Source of the DNA: Marinifilum sp965230805
GTDB lineage: Bacteria > Bacteroidota > Bacteroidia > Bacteroidales > Marinifilaceae
Assembly: GCF_965230805.1 (NCBI RefSeq)
Contig: NZ_OZ246019.1
Coordinates: 3,348,001 to 3,412,000 of the forward strand
Direction of reading: 5' to 3'
Length of the DNA stretch: 64,000 nt
In this document: piece after piece, positions 16,997 to 26,898 of the stretch
How positions within the stretch are numbered: the stretch's first letter is position 1
Layout: every line of letters starts with the position of its first letter
Notes under the pieces: model-generated
Database searches by the model: none
The model's input: only the letters and a program-made list of their open reading frames with translations
What the model was told of the DNA's origin: nothing
Position numbers and translations under genes: made by a program

Positions 16997-19900
16997 ATGG
17001 AAAATAATTTAGAATCTTTCCGTGTCTTGATGCGGAAAAGGATTAAAATCCTAAGAGTTATGAAAATTACCGTTCTACTTCTGCTGATTGGGATTCTACA
17101 GGTTTCGGCAAGTGTTTATTCCCAGAATGGGAGAATAAGTGTTGAAGTCAATGAAATGGAACTTTCTGATTTGCTTTGGCAATTGCAGGAAGAATCGGGA
17201 ATTGTGTTTGTTTACAAAACCAAAGATTTAAAAGGAATCGATAAAGTTACTGTAAACAAGGAAGATGCTACCTTAAGTGAAATTCTGGATGAGTTATTGG
17301 AAGATACTAGTTTGGAATACAGGTTAAAAGATGATGTTGTAACGATTAAGCGAAAAGCGAAAGAAATCGATCAACAACAGCAACAACAAGATGTCAAAAC
17401 GATTAAAGGAAAAGTCACCGACAAAAACGGCTTAGCCCTACCAGGAGTATCTGTTCGTATTAAAGGAACATATACAGGAACTTCTACCAATAATGATGGA
17501 ATTTATGAAATAGCAGTTTCAGAAGGAGCCGTATTGGTATTCTCTTTTGTGGGGATGGAAAGTAAAGAGATTATGGTTGGCACCCAAGCCGTTATAAGTG
17601 TGGTGATGAATGAGTCTGATACACAGTTAGAGGATGTTATTGTTACTGGTTTAGGATTTTCATGGAACAAAGAAACCTTTACAGGTGCAACAACAAAAGT
17701 AACAGCTGATCAAATTAAAGAAATTAATCCTATTAATATATTTCAAGTGTTGGAGGTTATTGATCCATCTTTTCAAATTATGGAAAATGAAGAATTTGGC
17801 TCAGATCCTAATCGATTACCTGAAATTCGTCTTAGGGGTAACAGTTCTCTTCCAAATCTTTCCGATGTATACGAAGGTGACCCGAATACGCCTGTATTCA
17901 TGGTTAATGGGTTTCAAAAATCGCTACAGTATGTGATGGATCTTGCACCTTCTGAGATTGAATCGATTACTTTATTAAAAGATGCAGCAGCAACTGCCAT
18001 TTATGGTTCTAATTCATCCAATGGTATTGTTGTTATTGAACTTGTTCGGCCTAAAGCTGGAAAGCTCAGGGTAAACTATGCAGTATCAGCTATTGTGCAA
18101 CAGCCAGACTTATCGGACTACGATATGCTAAATGCTGAGGAAAAGTTAGAAATGGAATTGATTCGTGGATATGAAGGGCGGCATACTGATTCATATAACA
18201 GTAAGCAATTCCAAATATCAGATGGTATTGATACCGACTGGCTTCGTATTCCAACCCGAACAGGAACTAACATAAGGCACTCATTAGGTATCAGCGGTGG
18301 AGCCAATGAGTTTAATTATCGTATAAGCCTAAATGCCAATCCAACAAAGGGTGTTATGAAAGGTTCTGATCGTGATAGATATTCTGGTGGGGTTACTTTA
18401 AATTACCGGACCGATAAGATACAAGTAAGCAACGACTTTAACTATGGCGAGGTTTTAGCTGAGCAATCGTTGCATTCTTCCTTTAGCCAATATGTTAGCA
18501 TGAACCCTTATTACAGCCCTGTTGACAACGACGGTAATATTGTTTACAATATGGCCTTGGAAGACGATCAGAACGAAACAGTTCTTAATCCACTTTGGAA
18601 TACTACAATTGGTGGTTATAATAGAACTAAGACAACATCGTTTAACGAAAATTTTAGGTTGCGTTGGCAACTAATTAAGAGTCTTGCATTAACTGGGGGA
18701 GTTTCGTATGCAAAAAGTATTAACCATGCCGAGGTATTTTTACCTTCTAAACATACCGGTTTTAATTCTATTTTAAATCCGGCAGAAAGAGGCTCTTACT
18801 CATCTAATCATAATACTACTCAGTCGTTTAACACAAGAATAGGATTGAGCTTTTTTAAGGCTTTTGGATACCATAATATAAACGCTAATGCCAACATGCA
18901 ATACGATGAATCGGAATCTGAGAGTGATGGTTTTATCGCAACCGGGTTTCCTTCGCCAAAACTGGAGCACCCTCAATTTGCTGTTCAATATCAAACGGGA
19001 ACCAGACCTAGCGGTTCAAGTCAATTGTTTCGTACTTTAGGTTTATTGGGAACATTCAGTTATAATTACAAATTCAAGTATTTTGCTGATTTTTCTTATC
19101 GCACCGATATTTCTTCTCAGTTTGGAGCAAACAACCGTTGGGCTGGTTTCTGGTCTGCTGGTGTGGGTTACAATCTAGATAAAGAACCCTTTATTAAGAA
19201 CCTTGGCTTTGTTGAGAGGCTATCGATAAGAGGCTCTGTGGGTAATACGGGCTCAACTTCTTTTAATGCTTATCAGGCTCTGCAAGTATATAGCTATAAT
19301 ACCAACGAATATTATATAGGAAATGTTGTAGGAACTTCGTTAAGTGGTATTGGAAACCCAAACCTTAAATGGCAAAGGGTATTGCAAAAAAATATAAGCT
19401 TTAATGCATCTTTGTTTAACAATCTGTTTGATATTTCAGCATCCTATTATCACAATACTACAGACGACGCTATTGTTGATCAATCTATTCATTCTTATTC
19501 AGGGTTTTCTTCCTATGCCATAAATCTGGGAGGAATAATAAATAAAGGGGTGGATTTTAGCTTTAGGTCATTGCTTTACAATAAAAATTCTGTTCAGGTT
19601 TCAGTTGGTTTATCAGGCAATCGAAATTGGGAAAAACTAAAAGATTTGGGTGATACCTACTTCAATTACAACCAAAGCCAATTAAGTAACAAGAGAAACT
19701 TAACTCCGCTAAGATTAATTTACGAAGATGAGTCTACTACTGTAAGATATATAGCACATTCGCTAGGCATAGACCCTGCAACAGGAAAAGAATTGTTTTT
19801 GGACGAAAATGGCAACCAAACCTTTGAATTTACTGATGCTGAGATTATTTCTTTCGAAACAGCTCCCGATCTAAGAGGTTCTGCGAGTTTAAATTTTCGC

Positions 19901-20320
19901 TATAAAACATTTCGATTAGGATGTAGTTTTCAATATGGAATTGGGGGGAAAAACTTTAATTCAACAGTGTTAGGAAAAGTAGAAAATATTGGTTTAGTTT
20001 CCTCAAATGTAGACTCAAGGGCTTTTGATGAACGTTGGAGGAATCCTGGCGACATCTCATTTTACAAAGATGTGAGTGATATCGCTGCTACTTACGCATC
20101 TTCGCGTTTCTTGCAAGATGCATCATTTTTAACGTTGGGTTCTTTATCTGTTTCCTATGATTTTAATCAGGAAAGTTTAAAAAACTTAGGATTTATACGA
20201 CATCTCACAATTTCGGCTGTTACCAATAACTTGTTCAGGCTATCTACAATAAGGGAGGAAAGAGGAACAATCTATCCATTCGCCCGAACATATAATTTTA
20301 GTTTAAGAATGAACTTTTAA
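16997..20320 (+). CDS. SusC/RagA-family TonB-dependent transporter with STN domain, locus 1
   Basis: Outer-membrane importer, 1107 residues, energised by TonB. Order: signal sequence ('LLLLIGILQVSASVYSQ'), STN signalling domain (about 50-115, 'VNEMELSDLLWQLQEESG'), carboxypeptidase-regulatory-like domain ('IKGKVTDKNGLALPGVSV...GTYTGTSTNNDGIYEI', about 135-215), plug starting 'DVIVTGLGFSWNKETFTGATTKV', then a 22-strand barrel ending in 'YNFSLRMNF' with terminal aromatic Phe. The STN domain matches the presence of FecR/ECF genes upstream. SusD follows 10 bp later. The plug opening 'VTGLGFSxxKETFTGATTKV' is shared with the 41027 SusC and partly with the 63341 one, so the three are a related subgroup. 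Confidence 0.96.
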   Translation: MENNLESFRVLMRKRIKILRVMKITVLLLLIGILQVSASVYSQNGRISVEVNEMELSDLLWQLQEESGIVFVYKTKDLKGIDKVTVNKEDATLSEILDELLEDTSLEYRLKDDVVTIKRKAKEIDQQQQQQDVKTIKGKVTDKNGLALPGVSVRIKGTYTGTSTNNDGIYEIAVSEGAVLVFSFVGMESKEIMVGTQAVISVVMNESDTQLEDVIVTGLGFSWNKETFTGATTKVTADQIKEINPINIFQVLEVIDPSFQIMENEEFGSDPNRLPEIRLRGNSSLPNLSDVYEGDPNTPVFMVNGFQKSLQYVMDLAPSEIESITLLKDAAATAIYGSNSSNGIVVIELVRPKAGKLRVNYAVSAIVQQPDLSDYDMLNAEEKLEMELIRGYEGRHTDSYNSKQFQISDGIDTDWLRIPTRTGTNIRHSLGISGGANEFNYRISLNANPTKGVMKGSDRDRYSGGVTLNYRTDKIQVSNDFNYGEVLAEQSLHSSFSQYVSMNPYYSPVDNDGNIVYNMALEDDQNETVLNPLWNTTIGGYNRTKTTSFNENFRLRWQLIKSLALTGGVSYAKSINHAEVFLPSKHTGFNSILNPAERGSYSSNHNTTQSFNTRIGLSFFKAFGYHNINANANMQYDESESESDGFIATGFPSPKLEHPQFAVQYQTGTRPSGSSQLFRTLGLLGTFSYNYKFKYFADFSYRTDISSQFGANNRWAGFWSAGVGYNLDKEPFIKNLGFVERLSIRGSVGNTGSTSFNAYQALQVYSYNTNEYYIGNVVGTSLSGIGNPNLKWQRVLQKNISFNASLFNNLFDISASYYHNTTDDAIVDQSIHSYSGFSSYAINLGGIINKGVDFSFRSLLYNKNSVQVSVGLSGNRNWEKLKDLGDTYFNYNQSQLSNKRNLTPLRLIYEDESTTVRYIAHSLGIDPATGKELFLDENGNQTFEFTDAEIISFETAPDLRGSASLNFRYKTFRLGCSFQYGIGGKNFNSTVLGKVENIGLVSSNVDSRAFDERWRNPGDISFYKDVSDIAATYASSRFLQDASFLTLGSLSVSYDFNQESLKNLGFIRHLTISAVTNNLFRLSTIREERGTIYPFARTYNFSLRMNF

Positions 20321-20330
20321 TACCTAGGTC

Positions 20331-21953
20331 ATGCAAAAACAAATCATTTACATATTTATCATATTCACATTGGTTATTCCGATCTCTTGTGAGGATCATT
20401 TTGATATTGATCCAAAAACGGAAATTTTGGAGGAAGACCTTTTTAGTGAAGAATCAGGATATTACAACGTACTTTACGGAGTTTACCTAAAACTGAACCA
20501 GCAAAATCTTTATGGGAAAACATTAACTTATGATATCCTGGAAGATTTGGCACAATCGTATAGTGGAACTCGCTACAGAATAAGGGGATACGACTATTTT
20601 GAGCCTTTGCTTGGGCAATCGGGTATGACTGCTCATGATCGCTTTACAAGTATTTGGGAAACAATGTACAACGCAATTGCTGAATGCAATAATTTACTTG
20701 AAAACCTTGAAGCATCTCCTATTGAATTCCCGGATGGTAATCGGGAAATGGTAAAAGCAGAAGCAATGGCCATTAGGGCATTCTTGCATTTCGACCTGCT
20801 TCGGATGTTTGCTCCTTCCGTTATCTCAGATCCGGAATCTCCGGCAATTCCTTATGTCGATAACTTTTCGCTTCAGGATTTTCCACGATTAACTGTCAAT
20901 CAAGTCTTGGACAAAATAATAGCCGATTTAAAGTCAGCTGAGAGCCTTCTACAGGTTCACGACCCAATTTTTATTGATGATCCTGATGCAAAGCCTACCC
21001 TCTTGGATTTGCATAATAGCAGCTTGATTAGATTTAACCGTGAAGCCAGAATGAATTATTATAGTGTGCTGGGTATTTTATCTCGTGTTCAATTATATGC
21101 CGGAAATAAGAACGAAGCATTTACTTATGCTAAAAAGGTTATTGAAGCTGATCGTTTTAGATTGCCTACAAATGCTATAGACTATAGAGACCCGATTTTA
21201 ACGGGGGTATTTGCTATAAGTATCTCCTATAATGGATTAAATGGTGTATACGCCAAAGATTTTATAACTGAGACCAGAAGGGACATTACGTATTACCAGT
21301 TAGAAAGTGTATACGAAGCCGATTTAATTCGAAGTAAAGACATTCTACCCTGGAACTATAGAAACTATGGGCTCTCTGAAGAAGAATACCAACTATACGC
21401 TAGCTTTTTTTCTGAGAATGGGACTAATGATGCAAGAATATCAAGAAAAACAGGTAAAATGCTAATATGGGAAGATCTTTTAGAAATAAACGACACGCTC
21501 GATTTTGTCTCAGACAATCCAGGTGATAGAGATTATCGCTTATTTGAGAACTTCTACAAAAGTACAGAGAATTCTGGTGTTAGGTTTTTAAAATTTCCGG
21601 ATTTGCTTCATGAGAATGTACCAAGTTATTTACCCTTGTTAAAGCTCAGCGAACTCTATTTAATTGCTGCAGAAGCTGCCCCTGATCTAAACGAAGGCCT
21701 AAATTATTTAAATATGCAAAGGGCATCGGCAAATGTGATGCCTTCATTGTCAGCTGATGATATTACGAGTGCAGAACTGCTTCAAGACGAAATAGAAAAA
21801 GAATACAAAAAAGAACTACTTGCCGAGGGACAATTGTTTTACTATTTCAAACGACTCAATTTAGACACTTTTAAGGGAACCAACGGAGTTACCATACGCG
21901 AGGTTGATGATGAAATTTATGTTATTCCAATCCCTACCGATCAGGGATTCTAA
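20331..21953 (+). CDS. SusD/RagB-family lipoprotein, locus 1
   Basis: Ligand-capturing lid of the SusC encoded just upstream, 540 residues. Lipobox 'IPISC' followed by 'EDHFDIDPKTEI'. The TPR-like helices include 'MVKAEAMAIRAFLHFDLLRMFAPSV' (about 140-165), and the C-terminus has 'EKEYKKELLAEGQLFYYFKRLNLDTF' and 'YVIPIPTDQGF'. It is longer than the SusD at the window start but very like the one at 44365, including the 'EDHF(D/K)IDP(K/L)TEI' start, which indicates that loci 1 and 2 are duplicates of one ancestral locus. Confidence 0.95.
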   Translation: MQKQIIYIFIIFTLVIPISCEDHFDIDPKTEILEEDLFSEESGYYNVLYGVYLKLNQQNLYGKTLTYDILEDLAQSYSGTRYRIRGYDYFEPLLGQSGMTAHDRFTSIWETMYNAIAECNNLLENLEASPIEFPDGNREMVKAEAMAIRAFLHFDLLRMFAPSVISDPESPAIPYVDNFSLQDFPRLTVNQVLDKIIADLKSAESLLQVHDPIFIDDPDAKPTLLDLHNSSLIRFNREARMNYYSVLGILSRVQLYAGNKNEAFTYAKKVIEADRFRLPTNAIDYRDPILTGVFAISISYNGLNGVYAKDFITETRRDITYYQLESVYEADLIRSKDILPWNYRNYGLSEEEYQLYASFFSENGTNDARISRKTGKMLIWEDLLEINDTLDFVSDNPGDRDYRLFENFYKSTENSGVRFLKFPDLLHENVPSYLPLLKLSELYLIAAEAAPDLNEGLNYLNMQRASANVMPSLSADDITSAELLQDEIEKEYKKELLAEGQLFYYFKRLNLDTFKGTNGVTIREVDDEIYVIPIPTDQGF

Positions 21954-21964
21954 AATCTGATACT

Positions 21965-22645
21965 ATGAAATATTTTGCTATAATTTTAATTACCATTTCT
22001 ATATTATCTTCTTGTAACGAGGAGTTTATGAATTATAATGGCGCAAACGACTCAGTATTTTTTGAAGAAGAAAGAGATTCGGTTACAAAATCATTTGTAT
22101 CCACTTCTGAGGATGAAATTACAATGGATGTCAATATCCTATTGACAGGACTAACTGTTGAACATGACAGGAAATACAACATTACCGTAGTTGCTGATTC
22201 AACATCGGCTGTAGAGGGCGAAAATGGGGATTATGTACTTGTAAATAATGACTTTACGATCTCTGGAGGTGAAATTTCAGACATGTTCAATATTAAATTC
22301 TTTAAACGAGACTATTTAAAAACCGAAACACGTACCCTTTATCTCAAAATAACTGACAGCAATGATTTAAAGGCAGGCAATGTTAACCAGCAAGATTTAA
22401 AAATTAACATTACCGACCAAGCCGTAAAACCAGACTCCTGGCCATATTCGTACAAAACTTATCATGAAATTAAGCTCAGGGTATTTTACCAAATTACCGG
22501 CTTGGAGGAGTTTCCTCCAGCAGAAGATTTTAGGAGAGGCAGTCCGAATTATGAATACCTGACAGGTACAGTTGTCAGGGCTATGACAATCTATTTCGTT
22601 GAGAACGAATTTTATGATGAGTATGGAAATAGAATAACTTTGTAA
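21965..22645 (+). CDS. DUF4843-like lipoprotein, locus 1
   Basis: A 226-residue lipoprotein (lipobox 'ILSSC'), 11 bp after SusD. It shows the same plan as the genes at 1483 and 46038: 'NDSVFFEEERDSV' near the start, a strand-rich middle with 'STSAVEGENGDYVLVNNDFTISGGEISDMFNIKFF', then 'KPDSWPYSYKTYHEIKL' and a C-terminal 'YFVENEFYDEYGNRITL'. The C-terminal '(A/V)ENE..DE.GN' ending is shared with the 46038 protein. Role unknown; its fixed place between SusD and the PKD-like gene suggests a part of the surface complex. Confidence 0.8.
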   Translation: MKYFAIILITISILSSCNEEFMNYNGANDSVFFEEERDSVTKSFVSTSEDEITMDVNILLTGLTVEHDRKYNITVVADSTSAVEGENGDYVLVNNDFTISGGEISDMFNIKFFKRDYLKTETRTLYLKITDSNDLKAGNVNQQDLKINITDQAVKPDSWPYSYKTYHEIKLRVFYQITGLEEFPPAEDFRRGSPNYEYLTGTVVRAMTIYFVENEFYDEYGNRITL

Positions 22646-22664
22646 AATTTCAAAAGAAATAAAA

Positions 22665-24227
22665 ATGAAAAATTACATTATAATAGTATTCTTACTGATT
22701 AGCATGGTTTGGATATCATGTGAAGAATACGGAATTCAAGAATTAAACCGGATTGGAATCGAGAATGATTCGATCTCAATATCCGGAGTTGATGCATTCT
22801 ATGAAAAAATTGTGGGCGACCAGCTTACTATAGAACCTCAGATTACCCAAAGGGGAAATAAAGAGCTAAGTTACTTGTGGATTGCACGTTTAAGGGATGA
22901 TATTGGTTTTACTGTTTTAGCAGATACTTTATCTTATGAGAAGAATTTAAACTATCCAATTAGTTTGTTTCCTCAGTTTAAGCCTTACGAGCTAGAATTC
23001 TATGCAATTGATAATGAAACACAAGTATTTAAACGAAATGTGTCGGAATTAAAGGTTTCAACTGACTTTGCACATGGGGTATTGTTATTAAATGAATTGA
23101 ACAATACTGCAAAATTAGATTATATCCGTTTTGATGGAAAACTTTATGATGATGTATATGCTGCTAGCAATGGTGAAGATCTTGGGGAAAATGGATTATC
23201 CATAAAATTTACACCTACCAGTGATATATATGTCCCCACCTATATACAAATTACTTGCGCAGACAGTAGGGGTGGAGTGATGCTGAATCCTTTCTCCATG
23301 ACCAAAATACATGAAACGAAAGACTTATTTGCATTTCCCCCATCAAGTATGGAATCAATCAAGTCTTACACTACGGTTCATCAAAGTGATTTAAGTATAT
23401 TAACCTACAATAATAACTATTATTTTAGAAGATATTCTGAAGGCTGGGCTTCGTATGTAGGTAGTTATGCTTTAGTGGACAATCATGTGTATACCATTAC
23501 ATATGATTACACTTCAAACATTAATTCTAAGTTCGGATATCCTCAGTCGATTGCAGAAGGGGATATACCTGAATTTGATCTCTATCACAAAGGTTTTTCT
23601 GCAAGTACTGGATCAGTATTCTATTTTGACAAGTTAAATAAACGTTTTTTAAGTTTTGAAGCGCCAAATTCACCCTATCTCCGAACAGGAGTTTTCCCAA
23701 CTTCTACTACCAATCTCAATTTTGATATAATTAATGCAGGTTGGGGTTATTCCGGTGGCCAATTTAGAAACAATACTTCTTTTTTGGTTAAAAATGAAGA
23801 TGATGAATTTGAGCTTTTTGTCTCGTATAAGGGTAATGCTCCAATTTTAAGGGAAGTTTTAACCGGTACATCAACAATCTTTACAGAAGATACTCCAATT
23901 GCATTCTCAAATTACGCTCATGGCTTTTATTATGCCGACGAGGCAAATAACCTGATGTTTTATAATGCAAATGGACATTCTAATACCAACTTAGGCAATT
24001 TGGGTCAGCAAATTACAGCATTAAAAATAAGACCTCTTCCGCAACGAGATGATTTTACTAAAATGGAATCATACCGTTTGTATGTGGCCACTTATGGAGG
24101 AAGCGAAGGAACAGGTAGTGTTTATGTGTATGAAATTGACATCGAAGACAATAAAAATGTTACTCTTCTTGAATCTTATGAGAATGTAACTGATCGCGTA
24201 ATTGATATTGATTATAAAATGTATTAA
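22665..24227 (+). CDS. PKD-like-family lipoprotein, locus 1
   Basis: A 520-residue lipoprotein (lipobox 'VWISC'). N-terminal PKD-like segment ('VDAFYEKIVGDQLTIEPQITQRGNKELSYLWIARL'), then a long beta-rich region and the C-terminal 'MESYRLYVATYGGSEGTGSVYVYEIDIEDNKNV...VIDIDYK', shared with the 46732 protein. It is the last gene of the locus-1 SusCD operon; a long hairpin follows at 24243. Likely surface exposed; ligand unknown. Confidence 0.78.
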   Translation: MKNYIIIVFLLISMVWISCEEYGIQELNRIGIENDSISISGVDAFYEKIVGDQLTIEPQITQRGNKELSYLWIARLRDDIGFTVLADTLSYEKNLNYPISLFPQFKPYELEFYAIDNETQVFKRNVSELKVSTDFAHGVLLLNELNNTAKLDYIRFDGKLYDDVYAASNGEDLGENGLSIKFTPTSDIYVPTYIQITCADSRGGVMLNPFSMTKIHETKDLFAFPPSSMESIKSYTTVHQSDLSILTYNNNYYFRRYSEGWASYVGSYALVDNHVYTITYDYTSNINSKFGYPQSIAEGDIPEFDLYHKGFSASTGSVFYFDKLNKRFLSFEAPNSPYLRTGVFPTSTTNLNFDIINAGWGYSGGQFRNNTSFLVKNEDDEFELFVSYKGNAPILREVLTGTSTIFTEDTPIAFSNYAHGFYYADEANNLMFYNANGHSNTNLGNLGQQITALKIRPLPQRDDFTKMESYRLYVATYGGSEGTGSVYVYEIDIEDNKNVTLLESYENVTDRVIDIDYKMY

Positions 24228-24242
24228 ACATTTTTAAACCTA

Positions 24243-24279
24243 TTTCAGGAAATCCTATTTGAGATAGGGTTTCCTGAAA
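24243..24279 (+). terminator. Long hairpin after locus-1 SusCD operon
   Basis: TTTCAGGAAATCCTAT pairs with ATAGGGTTTCCTGAAA (one G-T wobble) around TTGAG, a 16-bp stem. There is no T-run after it on the + strand, so it may terminate inefficiently and allow read-through into 24402, or protect the 3' end of the mRNA. Confidence 0.6.
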
Positions 24280-24401
24280 CCTCAAAAAGACAGAAAAACC
24301 AACAATACATTAAGCAAGGGAATAATTAGTGTTTGCAGTGCATTCATGCATTTCCTGTGGATTGACTGTAGCAGCAAACAATCAGAAATAAATTATAAAA
24401 C

Positions 24402-25337
24402 ATGAAAACTAAAAGCGTCCTATTTTTTATTGTCCTAATATTCATGGTTAATCTAGGTTATGCACAAAGCAAAATCTATTTGGTAGGAGAAAGGCATAAT
24501 AATACCGATGATAATATACGAAGCAATGCGATTACCCAAGAAGCCCAAAAGGGAGATTTTTTTCTGGCTCTGGAGGGGAAAGAATTTTTAAAAGAAGATT
24601 TAAGCAAAGACTCGTTACGCATAAAAACCAGTAGGATATTTGGGGTGGAGGATCAGTTTGAACTTGACATGGTTATGGCCATGAAGTTTCGCTTGCTTTT
24701 TTACCTGTACTTAAATAATCTGGACGACGGACAGTTCAGGCTTCAAAAGGTTAATTTTATTACAAGTTTTTTGAACAGCCCGATTTTTATTGATGCCTGG
24801 AAATTAATGGATCGGCCGTTTAAAGATAAGTATGCTGAAAAAGTAGCTTTTAATATTGACCTCATTATACTGACTAAAGACTCAGAATTAAAACACCTCA
24901 ACGGACCAACTCCTGAAAAAAGCTTTTCGATGAAGTTTGTCAATTCCAAGGCTTTCAATTACAACTATGCTTTTTCAATCGTAAGCAAAGAGCTGGCAGG
25001 TGCTTTTTACCAATTAGGTCAAGAAAAGAAGGATCAATATAAATACATGCCCGACCTTACACTATACCAAAAGTTTAACCAACAACCATTTAACAAGGAT
25101 TTAGAGCTTGGATTTACTAACGATTTTGCTGTGAACTGGAGGAATGAAACCATTGCAAATAATATAGCTCAAATCTATAAACAGGCTAAAAGCGAGAAAA
25201 AGGACTTAAAAGTAGTTATAGGACAATTACATCTGAAAGGAATGGAAAGCATGCTCAGTGAACATACTGAAGCTGAAATAATAGTAATAAAAAGCAATTC
25301 GGCAAATAGCAAAAAAGTCGAAGAAGGCACTGAATAA
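24402..25337 (+). CDS. Secreted TraB/ChaN-like protein
   Basis: A 311-residue secreted protein with a signal peptide ('MKTKSVLFFIVLIFMVNLGYAQS'). The pattern 'IYLVGERHNNTDDNIRSNAI', then 'FFLALEGKEF', and near the C-terminus 'KVVIGQLHLKGMESML' resembles the TraB/Tiki-EreA-ChaN superfamily, in which a GE.H motif, a Glu and a late G..H..G(V/M) motif form the putative metal or haem site. This is a weak, motif-level assignment. It opens the accessory cluster that continues with the tandem thioredoxin genes (the first starts about 50 bp downstream) and is probably co-transcribed with them. Confidence 0.55.
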   Translation: MKTKSVLFFIVLIFMVNLGYAQSKIYLVGERHNNTDDNIRSNAITQEAQKGDFFLALEGKEFLKEDLSKDSLRIKTSRIFGVEDQFELDMVMAMKFRLLFYLYLNNLDDGQFRLQKVNFITSFLNSPIFIDAWKLMDRPFKDKYAEKVAFNIDLIILTKDSELKHLNGPTPEKSFSMKFVNSKAFNYNYAFSIVSKELAGAFYQLGQEKKDQYKYMPDLTLYQKFNQQPFNKDLELGFTNDFAVNWRNETIANNIAQIYKQAKSEKKDLKVVIGQLHLKGMESMLSEHTEAEIIVIKSNSANSKKVEEGTE

Positions 25338-25389
25338 CCAAGGGAAAAAACAATAAGAGAACTTGAAAAAGTATAAACAATACATTATC

Positions 25390-26826
25390 ATGAAAATACC
25401 CAAAGCAATTGGGAAACTTTATATAGCAATAGTTACATTATTGGTTATTGGGGGCTTGCAAATAACATCATCTATAGCTCAAACACCAAATACTGTTAGG
25501 ATTGAAGGTATTATAAAACCCATTGAGAGCAATTTGCAACAGGTCGATATTTATTTTAGGACTAATTCTCCAAGGGTTAAATTTGAGGTAGATAGCAACT
25601 TAAGGTTTTCAGGAGACTTAAGTCTTGAAAAGCCAGACTATGTTGAATTTACCAGCAGAAAGTGCGGATTTCGGTCAGCAAAGTTCTATCTAAAACCAGG
25701 TATAAAGGTTAAGCTGGAAATTATTGAAAACACAGACCGTAAATGGGAAGTTCGTTTTATTGGAGATGGAATAAGCGATATCAACTCTTACCTTGGTAAA
25801 AAAGCACAAATCGTTGAAAAAATAAAAAGAAGCAAGGGGAAAAACATTTATCAATTAAACGGATCTGAGTTTCTAAAAACAGCCAATACTATTGAAACAC
25901 AAGTTGAGGATTTGCTGAAAGAAATGAAATTAGAACCGAAATTTACAAATACTGAAAAGCAAAAACTGGAAGAAGAAAAGTTGCAAATGCTTACCAGATT
26001 TTCTTCGAATAGCGAGTTTGTAATGAGTGGGGCTCAATTGCCCGAAAATTTTGATGATGGTTTTATAGGTTATAATTTAAATACCCCACTTACCCCCGCT
26101 AAAAAAGCCATTGTTAAAAAAGCATTTGAATTGCAGGCTATACATCTATTTAAAACAAAGAATATTACATTATTCGAAGCTCAAAGAAACATTATCGAAG
26201 GTATTGATTACAAAGAAACAAGAAACTACATGATCCGATCTTTGTCAGAATATACACGTTATAGGTTGCCATCAACGAAAGAACATTTAAAATTTATAAT
26301 TAATAATATTGATGATAAAGAGCTTGCCAATGGTGTTAAGACCACTTATGAGATCATATCATCAGTAAAAATTGATGATTCATATTCGCTTTTAGATAGT
26401 TTAAAAACTATTAACGACGAGTATGTCAATTTATCGGATTTCAAAGGGAAATATGTATTTCTTGGCCTTTGGTCTACCTGGATGGAACCGATTAAAAAGG
26501 AGATGGTTTACCTGAGAAAACTCGAGAAGGAATATCGCAATAAAAACATTGTTTTTGTGGGTTTATCAAAAGATGGCATAACAAATACAGAAAGATGGAA
26601 GAAACTGGTGAAAGATCTAAAGCCCGGAGGAGTTCAATTAATGATAAATAGGAATAAAAAAGAACATACAGATTTTCTGGCACATATAAAGAAAATTGGG
26701 ATTTATCGTTTTTTATTATTTGACCCTAATGGCAAACTAATACACTCTTATGCCCCAAAGCCTTCAGATGAATTTTTATTGAAAGAGCTATTTAATACGC
26801 TTGATGTAAACTTAGTAAACTTCTAA
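25390..26826 (+). CDS. TlpA-like thioredoxin-fold protein, tandem copy 1, active site lost
   Basis: First of five tandem paralogues, 478 residues from ATG 25390 (an in-frame TTG at 25363 has no support). Signal peptide ending 'TSSIAQ', an N-terminal beta domain of DUF4369 type ('VRIEGIIKPIESNLQQ'), a helical middle, and a C-terminal TlpA/AhpC-TSA thioredoxin domain starting 'NDEYVNLSDFKGKYVFLGLW'. Where the siblings have CGPC this copy has Met365-Glu-Pro-Ile368, so both redox cysteines are gone; the cis-proline before the 'RFLLFDPNG' strand is also replaced (Tyr). The thioredoxin domain is therefore not a disulfide reductase and may act as a binding or structural subunit. Overall reading frame intact. 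Confidence 0.88.
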   Translation: MKIPKAIGKLYIAIVTLLVIGGLQITSSIAQTPNTVRIEGIIKPIESNLQQVDIYFRTNSPRVKFEVDSNLRFSGDLSLEKPDYVEFTSRKCGFRSAKFYLKPGIKVKLEIIENTDRKWEVRFIGDGISDINSYLGKKAQIVEKIKRSKGKNIYQLNGSEFLKTANTIETQVEDLLKEMKLEPKFTNTEKQKLEEEKLQMLTRFSSNSEFVMSGAQLPENFDDGFIGYNLNTPLTPAKKAIVKKAFELQAIHLFKTKNITLFEAQRNIIEGIDYKETRNYMIRSLSEYTRYRLPSTKEHLKFIINNIDDKELANGVKTTYEIISSVKIDDSYSLLDSLKTINDEYVNLSDFKGKYVFLGLWSTWMEPIKKEMVYLRKLEKEYRNKNIVFVGLSKDGITNTERWKKLVKDLKPGGVQLMINRNKKEHTDFLAHIKKIGIYRFLLFDPNGKLIHSYAPKPSDEFLLKELFNTLDVNLVNF

Positions 26827-26898
26827 TAATCAAAATGCCCATAATAAGACACAGCATAATATTGAAATAAAAAATAAGAAACATCAAATTAAATAGTC

